From: Anoplopoma fimbria
Lineage: Eukaryota > Chordata > Actinopteri > Perciformes > Anoplopomatidae
DNA: 64,000 bases
Reading direction: 5' to 3'
NCBI RefSeq assembly: GCF_027596085.1
Contig: NC_072470.1
Coordinates: 5,873,287-5,937,286, forward strand
Part shown: positions 37,781 to 51,399 of the stretch, piece after piece
Layout of the letters: every line of letters begins with the position of its first letter
Position numbering within the stretch: the stretch's first letter is position 1
Made by a program: the position numbers and the translations under genes
Notes under the pieces: model-generated
Database searches by the model: none
Told to the model about the DNA's origin: nothing
Seen by the model: the letters and a program-made list of their open reading frames with translations, nothing else

Positions 37781-40753
37781 TCCAAAAGCGATTAAAACAT
37801 ATTATTTTAACAAAACTCAAACACATTTCATGTGACAGTGTATAAGCTTTCTAAGGACCATTTGAACATCATAACCAAATACCAAGAATCATAACACGGA
37901 CTGTTCGAGGTTGGTCATGTTTTGCACACGGCCACCTAAAGTTCACATTAAAGGTCATTAGGGTCGTGTGCATACATGTTGTCTTCATGAAGAAGTACTT
38001 CTGCAACCCCACGTCCTCGACAAACTGTTTGTCCAGCCACATTACTAGTTCCAGTCCTAAAATTCTCAACATATAAACTTTATATATCTTCTTCTTGTAT
38101 ATAGAGCAATATAACCAAATTATCTACAAATATTACTGAACATATTTCTGTTTTCAGCAGCTTGCAAATGTCATGTAAATAATGCTCCATCTCACTGAAT
38201 AATACTGTAAGAGATAAAATGTCAACTATAAAGTTATATGTCCATACAACACTTAATATTATTCAGGTCTTTATGAACTTTATTGCGCAGTTTAAAACAC
38301 TTTATATGTTCCTATGCGGCAGTATTATGGGTACTATAATATTATACTTTTGCCACATTGTGCCATATAATATTACTATCTAAATTAATCTCCCGATGTA
38401 TTTTATCATCCTGTCTTAAGGAGGCATCGGAAAGATGCAGTTATATCACACTTGTTTTAAATGACAGTTTGTTTTGCTGTGAACCAACATCACCAAGAAT
38501 TAGCAAAACTGAAAGCCTCGCCATCGTGCCCGTTTTCAGCCTTGTACCACCACAACCACCACCTACTCCTCCTCCTCCTCCTCCTCTCCATCCTCTTCCT
38601 CGGCCCGAAGCCCATGCATATCATAGATAAAAAATAAGTGCTCACCATTATCCGCGGGCACACCGCGTTATATTGTGGATGCTGACATTGCTCTTACCTG
38701 GCAGTTGGTGCTTTTACTATATTAATAATGGAGCAGGCGCCATCCATCATGGGGATATGACGCTGCTAATCATGTCAGTTCCCTGCATATTCACTCCCTT
38801 CATCAAAAGAGGAGGAGAGGTAGTGGTGGAGGGAGGCAAGGGGTGGGGGGGTGGGGGTGGAGACGGAGGGGAAGGGGGAAGAGGGGGAGAGTGACGGTGA
38901 GAAGAGGAGATAAACAAAGAGAGGGGAAATGATGAGGAAGAAGAGGGGGAAGAGAGGGGTGGAGAAGAGGGAGATGGAAGGGGACAATACCAAAGTGCTG
39001 AACACATGACAGATGCCCTTGGCCTTTTGCTGAATGGCTTCCCTGTTGGCAGGAGTTAACCAGTGTATTTAAACAGGACAAGACGAATGGGACCTCTACT
39101 CCCCCTGCTTACTGAACCAGCCCATTTCTATTCCGACTCACAGCCTTCCCCCATGTGGGAATGCTAATACGGTTAGCTGACATTGGCAGGGTTAAAACTT
39201 CATAATGGCGTTTTATTGTAACACTCACTTTACTGTAACTTTTTCTGTTGTTCCTAAGGTTTTAATTGGGACTTCTGCTCTGCATAAGGAGAGTATAGAG
39301 AGAGAATAACCCTTTAAAAAAAAAGGCATTTTGTGAAAGGCTGAGTTGCAGACGGTTGCTTTCTTCATAAAAATGGATATTTAACTGTATCCAAAGCGGT
39401 TTTACTTGTTTTGAGAAGAGCAGAGGATCAGTCTACTTTAACATAATATAATTGAGCTACCAAAAAACAAGTCGATTTGCATTGGAAACAGCACCTGATG
39501 TTCTCAGCAGCAGCACCCACTCCCCAGCTCGCCTCTACCCCATTAGTCCCCTGCAACCGAGGCACCTTGAGTGTCGGTGCTGTGCTTTGCTTCATTTTGC
39601 TTCATTTTGCCTCATTTGGCGTAATATGTAATCCGCATGCTCTGGTGTGTTTGTACATAACATTTACACATATATTGCGCATTTTCCTCCTGTTAGAATT
39701 GCTTCAGCAGAATATCACGATGACCTTTATGTTTAGAGGAAATAAGGATGTACAAATGCTCCCCCCAACATCTGTCCTGGAGCGAGCCACTTGCCCGGCC
39801 TTCGGCACAGAGAAGGGAATTTGCTGGTGATTGATGGGCCTGGTTAAATAAAGATAAGATTTTGAAAACGTGGCCATATGTCGGCCGTATGCACCGTCTC
39901 TTTTGGCTCGGAGCCCGGATGCAGAACATCTTCAATATCCTGACGTCTTCTTCGTGCTGCTCCTCTATCGGGAAGGGGGGCGGAGGTGGAGGTGGGCGAT
40001 GTGTAGGGGCGAGGAAGGGGTGGATTTCAGAGCGACAGGCCGACTGAGAAAAGCGATAATGAGCGCTCGGGGCTGTCTGGGGTGCAAACTGCTTCCAGCG
40101 GAAAAGATAGCTGCGAGGGAAGGGAACGGAGAATGTGGAGGTTGGGGGTGGGGGAGGGGGGGGGGGGGGGAGTAAAAGGTGCAGAGGAAAGTGCCCTCTC
40201 AGCTGGGTGATGTTTGATGCGGCGCTGCTGCTTCCTACGCCGGGGAAGAACGAGCGGAAGCGGCGCCAGTGAGGAGGCCGCGAGGGGCAGCTGTTAAGTG
40301 CCAATTAGGCGACGATGAGTGGGAGACGGAAACACCCGTTTGTGCGCGCTCTCCTGCGAGGAAAGACGGGGAGGAGTAGTCAAAAAAGTGAAACAAATAG
40401 GGCCTAATCCCTGTCAGCTTTCCCAGAGTTTCGCTCCCCTCCTCACCCACTATCTCCCCTCCCGCCTGTTAGCGTCACATCAGTGTCGGCTGGAAATGCG
40501 TCGCTGTTCCATTTAGTTCTGTCTCCGTCTGGCCTCGGCCTCTTCTGAGGGGCCACTGAAAGCAGCGTTTTGTAAGAGCTTGTCACATTACGCCAAAAAA
40601 GGACAATGCCCCGTGTCAGGCGTCCAATTAGTGAGCAAATTCACTCTCGTATTTAGTCCATGACACAGAAAATGATAAGGTAGGATGAGCAAAATGGAAA
40701 ACTTGTTTTGGGAAACTTGTTTTCAGTTTTAGAGACGTTTTTCAGTCTTTGGC

Positions 40754-40754
<1 letters not shown>

Positions 40755-40828
<74 letters not shown>
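40755..40828. repeat. (GT)37 microsatellite
   Basis: Uninterrupted GT repeats upstream of klf7. Confidence 0.97.
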
Positions 40829-40832
<4 letters not shown>

Positions 40833-43800
40833 CTGTTCTGTGCTCATCTTTGTGCCTGCATATCTTTGAATGTGTAAACCTTCCACCTTTGGGAGGACGT
40901 TTGTTTCAGGAGGTGACTTCGCATAAAGCAGGAGCCACGAGGTCAAGAGGGAGCCATGGCAACGGTGGCTATAGCCAAGCGGCTGACCTTGTTTGCAGCA
41001 AAAGGTGACATTTACATTATCTGAATTTAGCGCGTACAGGTGCACAAACTGATTGTCGGTGTCACAAACACGTAATCAAGCGGCATGATTTTCTGTCCTT
41101 TTGTTCACTCTAAACAGTCCAAATTGCCTTGATAGATCCATAATGGCCTCAAATGTGAATTCGCCCTCCGTCATCAGGGTCGCCGTCAGTGAATGAGTCT
41201 TTTCATGTCCGAGCTCCCAGTCGATCTCGTCTCTATGCGCGCCGCACATCTGAGGCCTCGGTAATTTCCCCCCCGGCTGCCGCCTCAGATCGGCCCGCGC
41301 CACACTGGGTTTTGTATATTCATGTGTGTACCTTCCTATCTTAATCCTAGCTATTACTCGCATGGCTGGCCATGTCAAGGGGAGATTTGCTCACTCACAG
41401 CGAATGGGCCAATATTGACAGCACGCCCACCGCATCAGCGATCAGTGTAAGGGCTTAGCGAGCACTAGATTCGCCGGTTTGAAGCTAAATCCAATGAGGA
41501 GGCTGGTGTGCTAGAAAACAATGCTCACAGGGGGATCTATGCAAATGCTAAATGTCGCTCTGATGATTTAAACAGCAGGTGCTGTTGACGTATGTGGTGT
41601 CCTACTGCTTTTAATGCTAATGCATTGTCTCGTATTTTCTTGAAGGCATATTTGCGTGGCAGTAAAAGCCACATGGCAACATTTTTTATTGTATATTGAC
41701 CCAAGTGCTGCTAACTAGAGATGGTTATAAACAGAAATCCATACAAAAATCATCCAGAACACAGTTAGATTTAGGGTTGTGACGTTAAAAGGCGTAAATA
41801 GGGCAGGGTTAGAGGATCATCTGTAACGCCCACGCTACAGATGTATTCACATTCTCTACCTACATAGCAGATGTTAAGTCACACAATATGAATTCTCTTC
41901 AATCTGTTAAGACAACCCTTCTTTTAGCACATTCATAAATTAGAATGGGGGGGGGGGGTTTTCTGAAGGGGGAAGCTCTGATTGGTTGATAACATTTTCT
42001 GCACGTCCTAACCTCTGGACTTCAATAAAGCCCACTTCAGATGAGCTGCAGTCCGTACTGACCAGCACTGACAGCTGTTAGGGGTCAACCACGGTTAAGC
42101 CAGGTCAAGTGATGGAATACATTTGAAATATTTCTTTCTTTTTGATAATTGGGTTCCCTCTCTATTATCTTCATTTCAAACAGAAGACAGCGGTCCCTAA
42201 CATGCATGAGCTGGGTCTCTATACTATTAATCCACTTAACTGAGGTGTCCTAGGGCGACACAAACCCTTCCTGGCTGCTGCTCTGTAGCTAACCCTCATG
42301 ACCCAGCAGAGATGAGCGACTCATCCACAGTAAATGGATTTTTGTCCTGATGTGATTCAGTTCCGTTTGAGTTGAGTTGAGTTCATTTGAGTTCATTTTA
42401 ACTCAGTTTGCTTTTCCTTTTCTCCGCAGCTCAACGCAATAAGGTAGGAGAAAAACTCTCAGTGTCGTTTATCAAACCGCGCAGCAGCGTCTGGAGCAGC
42501 AGCTGGCCCAAACCCCAACTGATCTCCCCCGTATGGAGGTCAAAAGTTGACAAGAAGCTCCGACTCCCCTTTCATCCCGCAAACCGGGAGCTTCTCGCTA
42601 CATTTTCCAGAGGCGCGTCACCACTTCAAAGGTGTTAGCAAAATGATTTGCAGACGAAAGCGTCGCCGCGCCTCTCTCTCTCTCTCTCTTGGCTGGTTCA
42701 CAGTTGTCGCTGTCACACTTTGTTTTGCTTAAATGAAATGATTGAGTCCTGGCTCTGCGACGCCGTTTCAAGGGGGGGAAAAAACCAGCCTCACATCATT
42801 ACCGGTGACATTAGCAGGTGACAGCAGCAGCCACAGAGCCACCGACGAGCTGAGGTTCAAAGCGCCTTTGCTACGTAAACAGATGAGACGAAAAGAAAGT
42901 CAGAGAGAGATGGAAGGAAGGCAAATAGTAAAGTAATAGTCGGCTTGATAAAAGTCCAGGTTTTTGCTCCAAAATGAAATATTAACCAATAAATGTGGCA
43001 ATTTCTCTCTCACAATTGAAATGAACTTACAAAAGAGCATCCTACATTTACCCGTTTCGTACACAAGTTTAAAGCTCTGGATGCTCCGATCAATACTGTA
43101 TAAAAAACCATGTAGGGTTGCATTTCCTCTGTACTTCTCCAATCCCCCAAGTGCAGAGGGCCATGTAGTCAGATACTGTAAATTCCCTTAAGGCTATCGA
43201 TTCAGGTTGCAAGTCACAGAGTCCAGAGCCTCGACGACAGAGTGAGCTGACCTCTGGGCAGGGAGTAAAGTAAAGCCGACGGTGCCAAGTTGGACCGCGA
43301 CGTGCTTTTAAAAAGTCTTATTCATGGACGAAATGTGTTGCGGTAATTTGATTTGCTGCAGAACAAGAACACGAAGAACTGGGGGAGAGGGTGAAACCCT
43401 ATGATCGTCATATGATAGTGAGGTTGCATTCAAATTATAACCCTTTGGCTGTTTGTCGCGGTGAACACTGAGTCTTTTGTGTGATGTAGCAAAGACAGGG
43501 TGAATGGCACAGTTGGGTGTTTACTGCTAACTTTGCAGAGGAGTGAAGAAAAAGGAAGATGCACACACAACGAAAAGGAACATTTATTAGGAAATGTGTG
43601 ATTTCCTTTGGAGCAGGTCAAGTTCCATTCTTCCAATCGCATGGACCCTGTTTCAGCTTCCAACTGCTCTGATGTCTCACTGGATGACGAGGAAAGAGCG
43701 TGACGCTTACACAGACGCAATGGATTCGTCACGAGGTTTTGGGTTGATCCAGCATCGGCGTACGAACAGTAAACAAACTCCTCGTTCAAAGAGCGGGGCG

Positions 43801-46202
43801 TCTATTTGTTTAGCAGAAAAGCGCTCCCCATTAGCGCTCCAATTGCTGTCGGAAATAGAGGCAGTCCGCTCTAACGACCTCGTCCTCTCTGCATAATGCT
43901 CCCGGCGTGAGCGTGCCTTGTCATTACGACCATTTCTGCTCCATTATTTCAATACCAAACCGCCAAATCTCCCCCCCCCTCCAGTTTGCCTCGGTACGCT
44001 GGGGCCTCGCACTTCAAACTGCTCTAAAATGAGCTTGCTTTGCCAGGCCGGCAGCTAGCCAGACCAATCATCCATCTGCAATAATAGAAATCTTCTGGCT
44101 GATGATAGACTGAGGCAATCATTGGGCAGGCTGAGTGGGCTCTTCAGTCTGGCCTCTCCACCCCTGCTGCTGGTTGATAGCAGGGGAGGGCCGGGGGAGG
44201 CTGGCACGGGTGTCTGGTAGCACCCGGGCTGGCTGGCAGACTGGAGGGATACACAAGGAGGTTAAAGGGTACGGAGAGAGAAAAAAAAAAACAATAATTA
44301 AAAACAAGGAAAAAATACTCAAGGCTGTGGGGATTGAGAACAGTATGGTTATCATTTAAAGGGACAGTTTGTTTGGGGAGAAATTATATATTTTCCCACA
44401 GTACTCACCGAGGATAGAAAGGCAACTGGAATGCAATCAATGCAATAATGACTGTGTTTCTTCAAAAATGGTCTTTTCCATGCTCACACAACCAGGGCAG
44501 CTTTAGCCGCAGGTGCCAACAATAATCGAAGCACTTGTGTGATTTAGCATTTCACTTTCATTATATTGGAGGACTCTTAAGGAACAGATTTTTTTTTAGT
44601 CCCTAGTATGTTCCAAAAAGACTACATCCTACAATCCCCACAATGCAGCTCAATAGCATCCTTTGTTGTTCACATGAGAAAGTTTCTGTGCAGGTTAAAA
44701 GAAGACGTTTCATCATCGCTGCTCTGCCTCCACGAGTGGGTTTTTTTTTCATGACTGCTTGACTGGATGGCCGTACGGCTGGATGGTCATCCAACACCCC
44801 TGGCTTCTTTAGATTCCACCACCCTTCTTCTCCTTCATCCCCCTCATTATTTCTCTCTCAACCATCCCGCCTCCCACCACATCTCGGGCTCTCTCCACGC
44901 CCCGAGCACCCTCTATCCCTCAATCATCCCGCACGTCCCCGGCTCTCTCCACACCTCCGCTTCGACCTCGCTCCAATCCCTCCACCTCCACCTCCACGTC
45001 GCGTTCATCTGCATGGAGAGCGTCTCTTTTTCTGCCAAGGCTAATTGGGTCTAATTAGAGTTGTTCAGGAGGGGTTAATCAAGGATGACTTACGCAGATT
45101 ATGACTGGTGGGGGGAGGGATCGGAGGCAGCAGACAGCCTATGTGGCACGCCGGCAGGCACGTATCTCTCCTCCCAACGCGGCCTGGGGACTCGGTGAAG
45201 ACTAATGTGTTTTAAACCTTCGCCACAAAATCATGTTTAAGGATATGTGCACCTGAAGTACATCCACCCACCACTTCTGTGAGAAAATCTGTCCTAAAAA
45301 ACGTCATTTTACCTGGTGAAAATGATACGGGATGCTTTACTTTTATAAAGAAACTTGTTCAAATAAAGCAGGTCCTTTCATTGAAAATATGTCATTTGCA
45401 TCAGTAATATATTATCCCTCCCTTCCTGACTGACACCTTAAAGATAAAGTTAGAAATATAATTTTATAAGAGCCGAAGATCATCTCGTTTCTTACCACAT
45501 GTATGTTTGCAAATGAGGTAGGTGTGTGAAGTATGAGAAACATCTGGCAGTGCCTCATCTGTGATTAGGTAACAGCTGGAAGGATTTCTCAGAAATGTAG
45601 ACATTAGAAATTGAGAGTATTGCCGGCAGATCAGATTTTTAAAACAAGTAAGCAATCAATTGGTTGACTGCGGATTAGACAGAGGTAAAACTGGACTATA
45701 TTGAAATATGTTGATTCAACTGCACTTAAATGGTTATATTTTGATGTGAAGCAGGTCCAAACTTCACCCTGAAATACAATGATTAATGTCATTTCTAATA
45801 CGCAGCCTCATTTTAACAGACTTATAGCAGATTTAAACTGCACAGCAATTGGTCAGCAGAAAGTCAGCAACGCCTGTTAACCGTTATCCATGTTGAATTA
45901 ACCACAAGGTCGATGTTGCTTGTTTTATTCTAAAAAAAAAAGTTACATGATAGGGGCATGATGGACCAGGAAAGGACACGAACGTGGGTGTCTTCATCAA
46001 CTTAGACGCAACCCCCATAGTTTTCCATTGTCGGTAAAGTATTGTGCATGATGGCTCATTGTCCCAAATGGACACTGGAGGTGAACAGAGCCATTGTTAA
46101 TATCATTAGTAACACCTTTGCATTTTCCTTCCAAGTCAAGTCAAAATGTCTGCTGAGAAAAAGGCCTATTATGTAAGGTCACCAAAGCCAATGTGCTAGA
46201 GC

Positions 46203-46265
46203 GAGCTGATTAATCAGTTAGTGGACAGAAAATGAACCGGCAACGATTCCGCAAATTGATTTCTC
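46203..46265. repeat. fragment of a dispersed teleost repeat
   Basis: Contains ATTAATCAGTTAGTGGACAG then AAAATGAACCGGCAACGATT, recognised as a diverged piece of a common fish repeat of the TTAATCGATTAGT...GAAAATTAATCGGCAAC type. Too short to classify. Confidence 0.45.
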
Positions 46266-46770
46266 TCCATTTCTTCATCGTACATATTAAATTAAAAATC
46301 AACTTCGGGCTGTTGGAACTCTGGCTGACACACCTGGAGCGTATCAGCTGTCGTCACCCAACACCTGGAGGTGAACAAGGAATCATTATTGTCATTATTT
46401 TGGAGAAAAAAAGAGCCTCAAGTACTGGTCCAAAAGATAGACTCAGCAATGCAGCTGTCATTGCAAAAATGTTTTCACTGCAGGTCTATGAAATTACCAC
46501 CTGACACATCTTTCTCACACTCTTCACATCAGTATAGTATGCACAATGCAATAACGCAGGTCTCTTTATTGCCTTCCCCTGTTCTTATATAAAGAGACCG
46601 GTGGTAATTATTAAGGGGGGGCCGTACTGTACTGAGACCCCTCTGGGACTGGAAACATTATGGCTCGGCCTCACACACACACACACAAAGACACACACAG
46701 ACACACACACTGGCATACTGGACAGAGAGTAATGGCCCAAACCCTGGTGGTAATGGCTTCTCTTTTCTGC

Positions 46771-46893
<123 letters not shown>

Positions 46894-49800
46894 GTGGCAT
46901 ACATGGATTCATCTGAGCATGCTCCTACCAAGTCTATTTGATGTGACTAGTCCATTAGATTTTCAATGGGCTCCTACACTATAATCCTGAATACACTGAG
47001 GGTTTTTTTTTCATTTTTTTTTCGATGGGCTCTTCATTGGAAGTGCCCCACAGTACAGATTGCTCCTGTCACTGTTGAAGCAGACAAATTCCCCCTCATA
47101 TCCTCTGCATATGGGATGGGATTGTCTCGTTATGGCCCTGTTACATCCCCCCATGGCAACATTAGCCAGCGGCTGTAAAAAGACTATTAGGATCCAAATC
47201 ATTCTGGGCCCGAAGACGGCGAGGCGATGTTAGCGAGGGGGGGGGGGAGGGCGATGGGAGAGAGGAAAGAAGACGTAGACGGAGATAAAGCAAGAGAGCG
47301 AGGGATTAGGAGGTGTGATTTTTTTTTTAGAGGGCTCGTCGTCAGTTCAGGGACCCCCAGCGCGGCTCCACATGCACACATGGACCCTCAGATATATGCA
47401 GTGTGTATATAAATATACACTGCACGCTCACACACTCTGCAGCAACGTAGCCGTCCTAATCCACCGCAGCCAATCAATAAGCACTTGACAGGTACTGAAA
47501 TACAATATAGAGAACAGCACTGGCCTGCTGGTTCTTCTGCTCCATTTAAACTGCAGTTTGACAGCCGAGGCGGGAAGCAGGGGGGAGATGCATTTGGAGA
47601 TGTCTGGATCGGCCCTGATACAGTGCTTCTATAGGGGAGCAGAAGATTTGGCACTGCAAAGTCTCTGTTAGTTTTGATGAAATGATTGATTCCTGAAAGT
47701 CTTATTTGAAAAGAAAATGGTCATTTCGAAACCATAGAAAGCGACTTGTTTGAGGGATTTTCTTGAATCAAGTGTCATTTTGTTGTTTTTCCAGTTGATT
47801 CAAACGGGAGTTGCAAATGTTTATTTAAAAAGAATAATGTAATATTCAGCCTGAGAATGTATTGTAGCTGTGCCGTGTGACCTAAAGCGGTTTGGACGTG
47901 TCATATAGTCAGAAAAGCACAGGTGTCATTAATGATAATTAAAAGTTATTAATCACAGATTCTATTCAAGTGTGATATGGAGAACAGTACCAGGACTCTG
48001 ATGGAATTCATTTTAATTAATGGCATTATTTACATCGTGTTTGCCCTACTGTGACCTGTCAAAATGACATCCATGGAAAAAGGGGGTATTTAACACCCTG
48101 TTGCCCTATCAGTGAGCTGGTTCTCTTCGTTAAGTAGCAGACCATTTTGAGCCAAACCGAAGGAAAAGTATAAAAGCACGTATGCTAATGTTGTAAAAGG
48201 CAACGAGGGAGGAAGCCCCCAAAAATGAATGGAACAACAACAATAACATATCGTATTCACAGCAGACATTTTGGCTGCACAGGTGAAGCTAATTTCTTTA
48301 ACGATGTTTCCATTGCACTAGCAACAGGATATAGCTGTGACAAGCTATTACACAAAGTATCAGGCTACAAACTGCATCTGAATTCAGGTAAACAAATTGC
48401 ATTTCAAATTTGTTTTTATGAAAACCGGAAAGCACAATTTACACAAGTGGGAAATTCTTAGTGCAAGTTTGTAGTGGAAATGGGTTTTGGATTATTTTAC
48501 TACATTGGCTGAAATGTATCCCCATCTACCTGTGTAAACACCTGGTTACCACCAATATAGATTTTTTTTCAAAGGAAATGAAGAAGGGAAAGGATGAAAG
48601 AAAGCTTCCTTAATTGTTTTTGCACCCTTTCTTTCCCTCTGTCTTCTGTGGCAGATGACGACCCCGGTGCTAATGTCCCTCTTCCATCACGCTCCTCTCC
48701 AGCTGCAAAACACTGATTGGAGTTTGGAACCGCCTCATGATTGCACTCTCTTATTGGGAGCAAAAAAAAAAAAAAAAAAGAAAACAGACAGAAAGAAAGA
48801 AAAAGAAAATTCTTCATTTAATTCTGCCTATCTTTTCCTCCCCATCTTCTAGTGTTTTGCGAAGTGGAAATTGGAAACGCCCCACAAATGCATCCGGGAG
48901 GCATCCCAAACCGAAATCGAGGTGCCATTACCCCGATGGGGGAAGCACCGTGGGGCTGAAAAATCTCCGGCTTGCTCTCTCTCGCTCAATGATTGTCTCA
49001 TCAGCGGGAGTAATTTGGGTTTCTGGTTATCGCGTCATTTCTGATGGCGACGAGGGGAGAAACGGGGAGAGACGTAATTACTTCTCTCGGCAGACGGAGA
49101 ACAGATGAGGAATTGGGGAGTAATTAATAACTGGCTGGTACCCTTCTGGAGGAGATGCTACCTCCCAGCACCGCCGCCGCCGCCGCCTCCTCCTCCGAGA
49201 CTTTCCTCACTGTGAGAAACGAGTGGGAACGTACTCCGCTAGCGGCCTGATGGATCAGCAACAGGCATTTCAAAGAGAGAGAAAGAAACAGAAATGAGAT
49301 AGCGAGGTAAGAGTGAAGGAGGCGCGGCAGGGAGCAGAGGAAAGAAGATGAGATGGAGGAGTGATAGGAGCCGAGGAGAGAAGAGGATGGGGGATGAAGT
49401 GGATGGATGGTGAGGGAAGAGATTGGCTTCGGCTCTAGTACACCTGAGAGGTAGGAGAAAAGAAATGAGAGAGGATAGTGGCACACAGGTAAGGGGGGAA
49501 AAAATGCTAGTGGAGTGCATGCATTAACCAGAAGTGAAAAGTCTTCGCTTTTGATAAGAGGCTGTCAAATGGGCCTTTTTTTTCTGAGTCACTTTCCAGC
49601 TTGTGTGGAATAAATCAAGAACATATTACAAAAGGATACACTCCTCCCTTTCTTACAGACCGTTTTCATTTCCTCACCTGTGTTTGAATAATGTTCGGCT
49701 CTTCCGCTCCCATCTCCGGCGTGCATAGATTACTCCGTGGAGCTCCCCGGTAACCGCATTCACAATGCTGCCTCGGCCTCCTATCTTATCTTCTCCGTCT

Positions 49801-50072
49801 GAGGCGTGCCGCTTCGGCCTTGATAACACATTAGCCAACACTTTAGTGTCGTGCAAGCCTCTCTTTTTCCTCTGTTTTCCTCTCTTTTTCTCAGTGAAAT
49901 AACTGACCTCCCTGCAAACAAGGGGCGTTACTTTTTAGGGGACTTTTATTAAAATCCACTCTTGCCCGTCACCTCTGTCCCTCCACCGCTGATGTGGAAG
50001 TTTGTTCAGCTTCCCATTTTCGTTCCGCACCGCTTCCTCTTCCCCGTCTCCTCTTCTGTTTAATAAGATCTT

Positions 50073-50123
50073 GGTGGAGGCGGAGGAGGCGGAGGAGGCG
50101 GAGGAGGCGGCGGCGGCGGCGTC
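50073..50123. repeat. GGAGGCGGA tandem repeat
   Basis: About four 9-nt units passing into GGC triplets. G-rich on the plus strand. Confidence 0.9.
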
Positions 50124-50228
50124 GTGTCTGGTGTCGGATGCCAGGAGCGGAGTGAGATGATCGCCGCTTGTCAAAATACAATCTGGAGGCTTAGGTGAAG
50201 TCAACAAGATGAAAGACGGTATCTGAGC

Positions 50229-50273
50229 GAAGAAGAAGAAGAAGAGAAGAAGAAGAAGAAGAAGAAGAAGAAG
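50229..50273. repeat. (GAA)n trinucleotide repeat
   Basis: GAA repeats with one GAGAA interruption, 105 bp after the GGAGGC array. Confidence 0.95.
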
Positions 50274-51237
50274 GCCCCGGCCATGATGTTTACCTGTCTG
50301 TCCGGGGTGCGACGCACAACAAAATACACACATAAACACACATGCGGCGATGGTTATCTGCCGAACGGGAGCGGCAGCACAAACCGATAGCTATCGCGTA
50401 CAATCGCATGCAATAAAGTACAAACAGTGGACATGCATATCCATTTGGCACATATGTTAACACACAAACACACACACACACACACAATGATGGTTATCTT
50501 CCAAACAGCAGCACAAACAGAAGCTGATAGCAATCTCCGTTACACACACACACACACATACACACTCATAGCACGATTGACCATTTTCACAGGAGCTGAG
50601 TGACTCTTCTTCCTGAGATAGGGTGATGGATGTTGCGTTTGGGCTCCATCGCTGCACTCTAATATTCAAAGACAATACATAAAGGCTTATTAAGGATCGG
50701 CACAGATAAAGCCACGGTTCGGACAAAAGGCAGAGCCGGGGAAAAGGTAAATGAGCTGGAGTGCACCGAAGAGGCTCACATTGTTACAGGCCAGCTCCGA
50801 TCAATCACGCTCATCAGGGTTTATTAACAATGCAGGAAGCAGCCGGGCCCCATTTTGACCATTAGCTGATTCCTGCTCCATCGCGCCGAGTCTGTCTATT
50901 TTCCCTACTTGGCTCTTTCATTCTCTTGCACACGCTGCAGTCTTCAGCCTCCGTCCTTTTCCGCTAATCAGAAGGCTGTCTCTAGATGGCTGCTTTCATA
51001 AATGGGAGTTGATGGAGCAAGTTTGATCCCCTACTTTCTGTTAGTCCTGTGCTGCATTGTTGTCGGCCTTTTTCTTTAATGCAATTAAATTGTATCCGAG
51101 GGATTTTTTTTTTTTTTTGATAAAACGAACACGTAGAGATTTCTCATCAATCTCTCACACAAACAAATCTTTTTCCAGGTATGTCTCTCTTTTCAGCCTG
51201 CTGCTTATATAGATATTCAGCCAGTGTTTGTGCACAG

Positions 51238-51291
51238 CCAATTCTCCTATGGGCCACAATGATGACGCCAGGTGCGGTTGCTAGGCAATTT
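51238..51291. promoter_or_regulatory. CCAAT, CRE-like and X-box module upstream of klf7
   Basis: On the plus strand, CCAAT at 51238-51242, TGATGACGCCA at 51260-51270 (CRE/AP-1-like) and GTTGCTAGGCAAT at 51277-51289, followed by TGTGACGCAG, a second CRE-like half-site. The CCAAT to X-box gap is 34 nt. Read on the minus strand the order is X-box, CRE-like site, ATTGG, the order of the X1-X2-Y boxes of MHC class II-type promoters, although spacing differs. It could be an enhancer, or the promoter of an unannotated plus-strand transcript. Confidence 0.4.
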
Positions 51292-51399
51292 GTGACGCAG
51301 CTGACTGACTGCAAAAAAAAAAAAAAAAAAAAGCCTGTTAAAAATGAGCAGGTAGGGGTTCTGGAGCCTCGCAGAGAATCCACTCCATCAGGTAAGAGG

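Larger units (their letters stand above)
36200..42400. other. intergenic DNA upstream of klf7, part 1
   Basis: No supported gene. Holds microsatellites at 36701, 36897 and 40755, an inverted decayed repeat at about 37600, purine-rich and C-rich strings around 38560-39000 and 39960-40175, and AT-rich unique DNA at 37780-38400. A stretch at 41400-41640 has balanced composition with an octamer ATGCAAAT (41539-41546), an E-box-like CAGGTG and TAAT cores, which could mark an enhancer. Confidence 0.5.

Noticed and set aside
39693..40304. 203-residue minus-strand frame
   Set aside because: Proline-rich only because of C runs, with no recognisable domain, splice signals or repeat-free conserved part.
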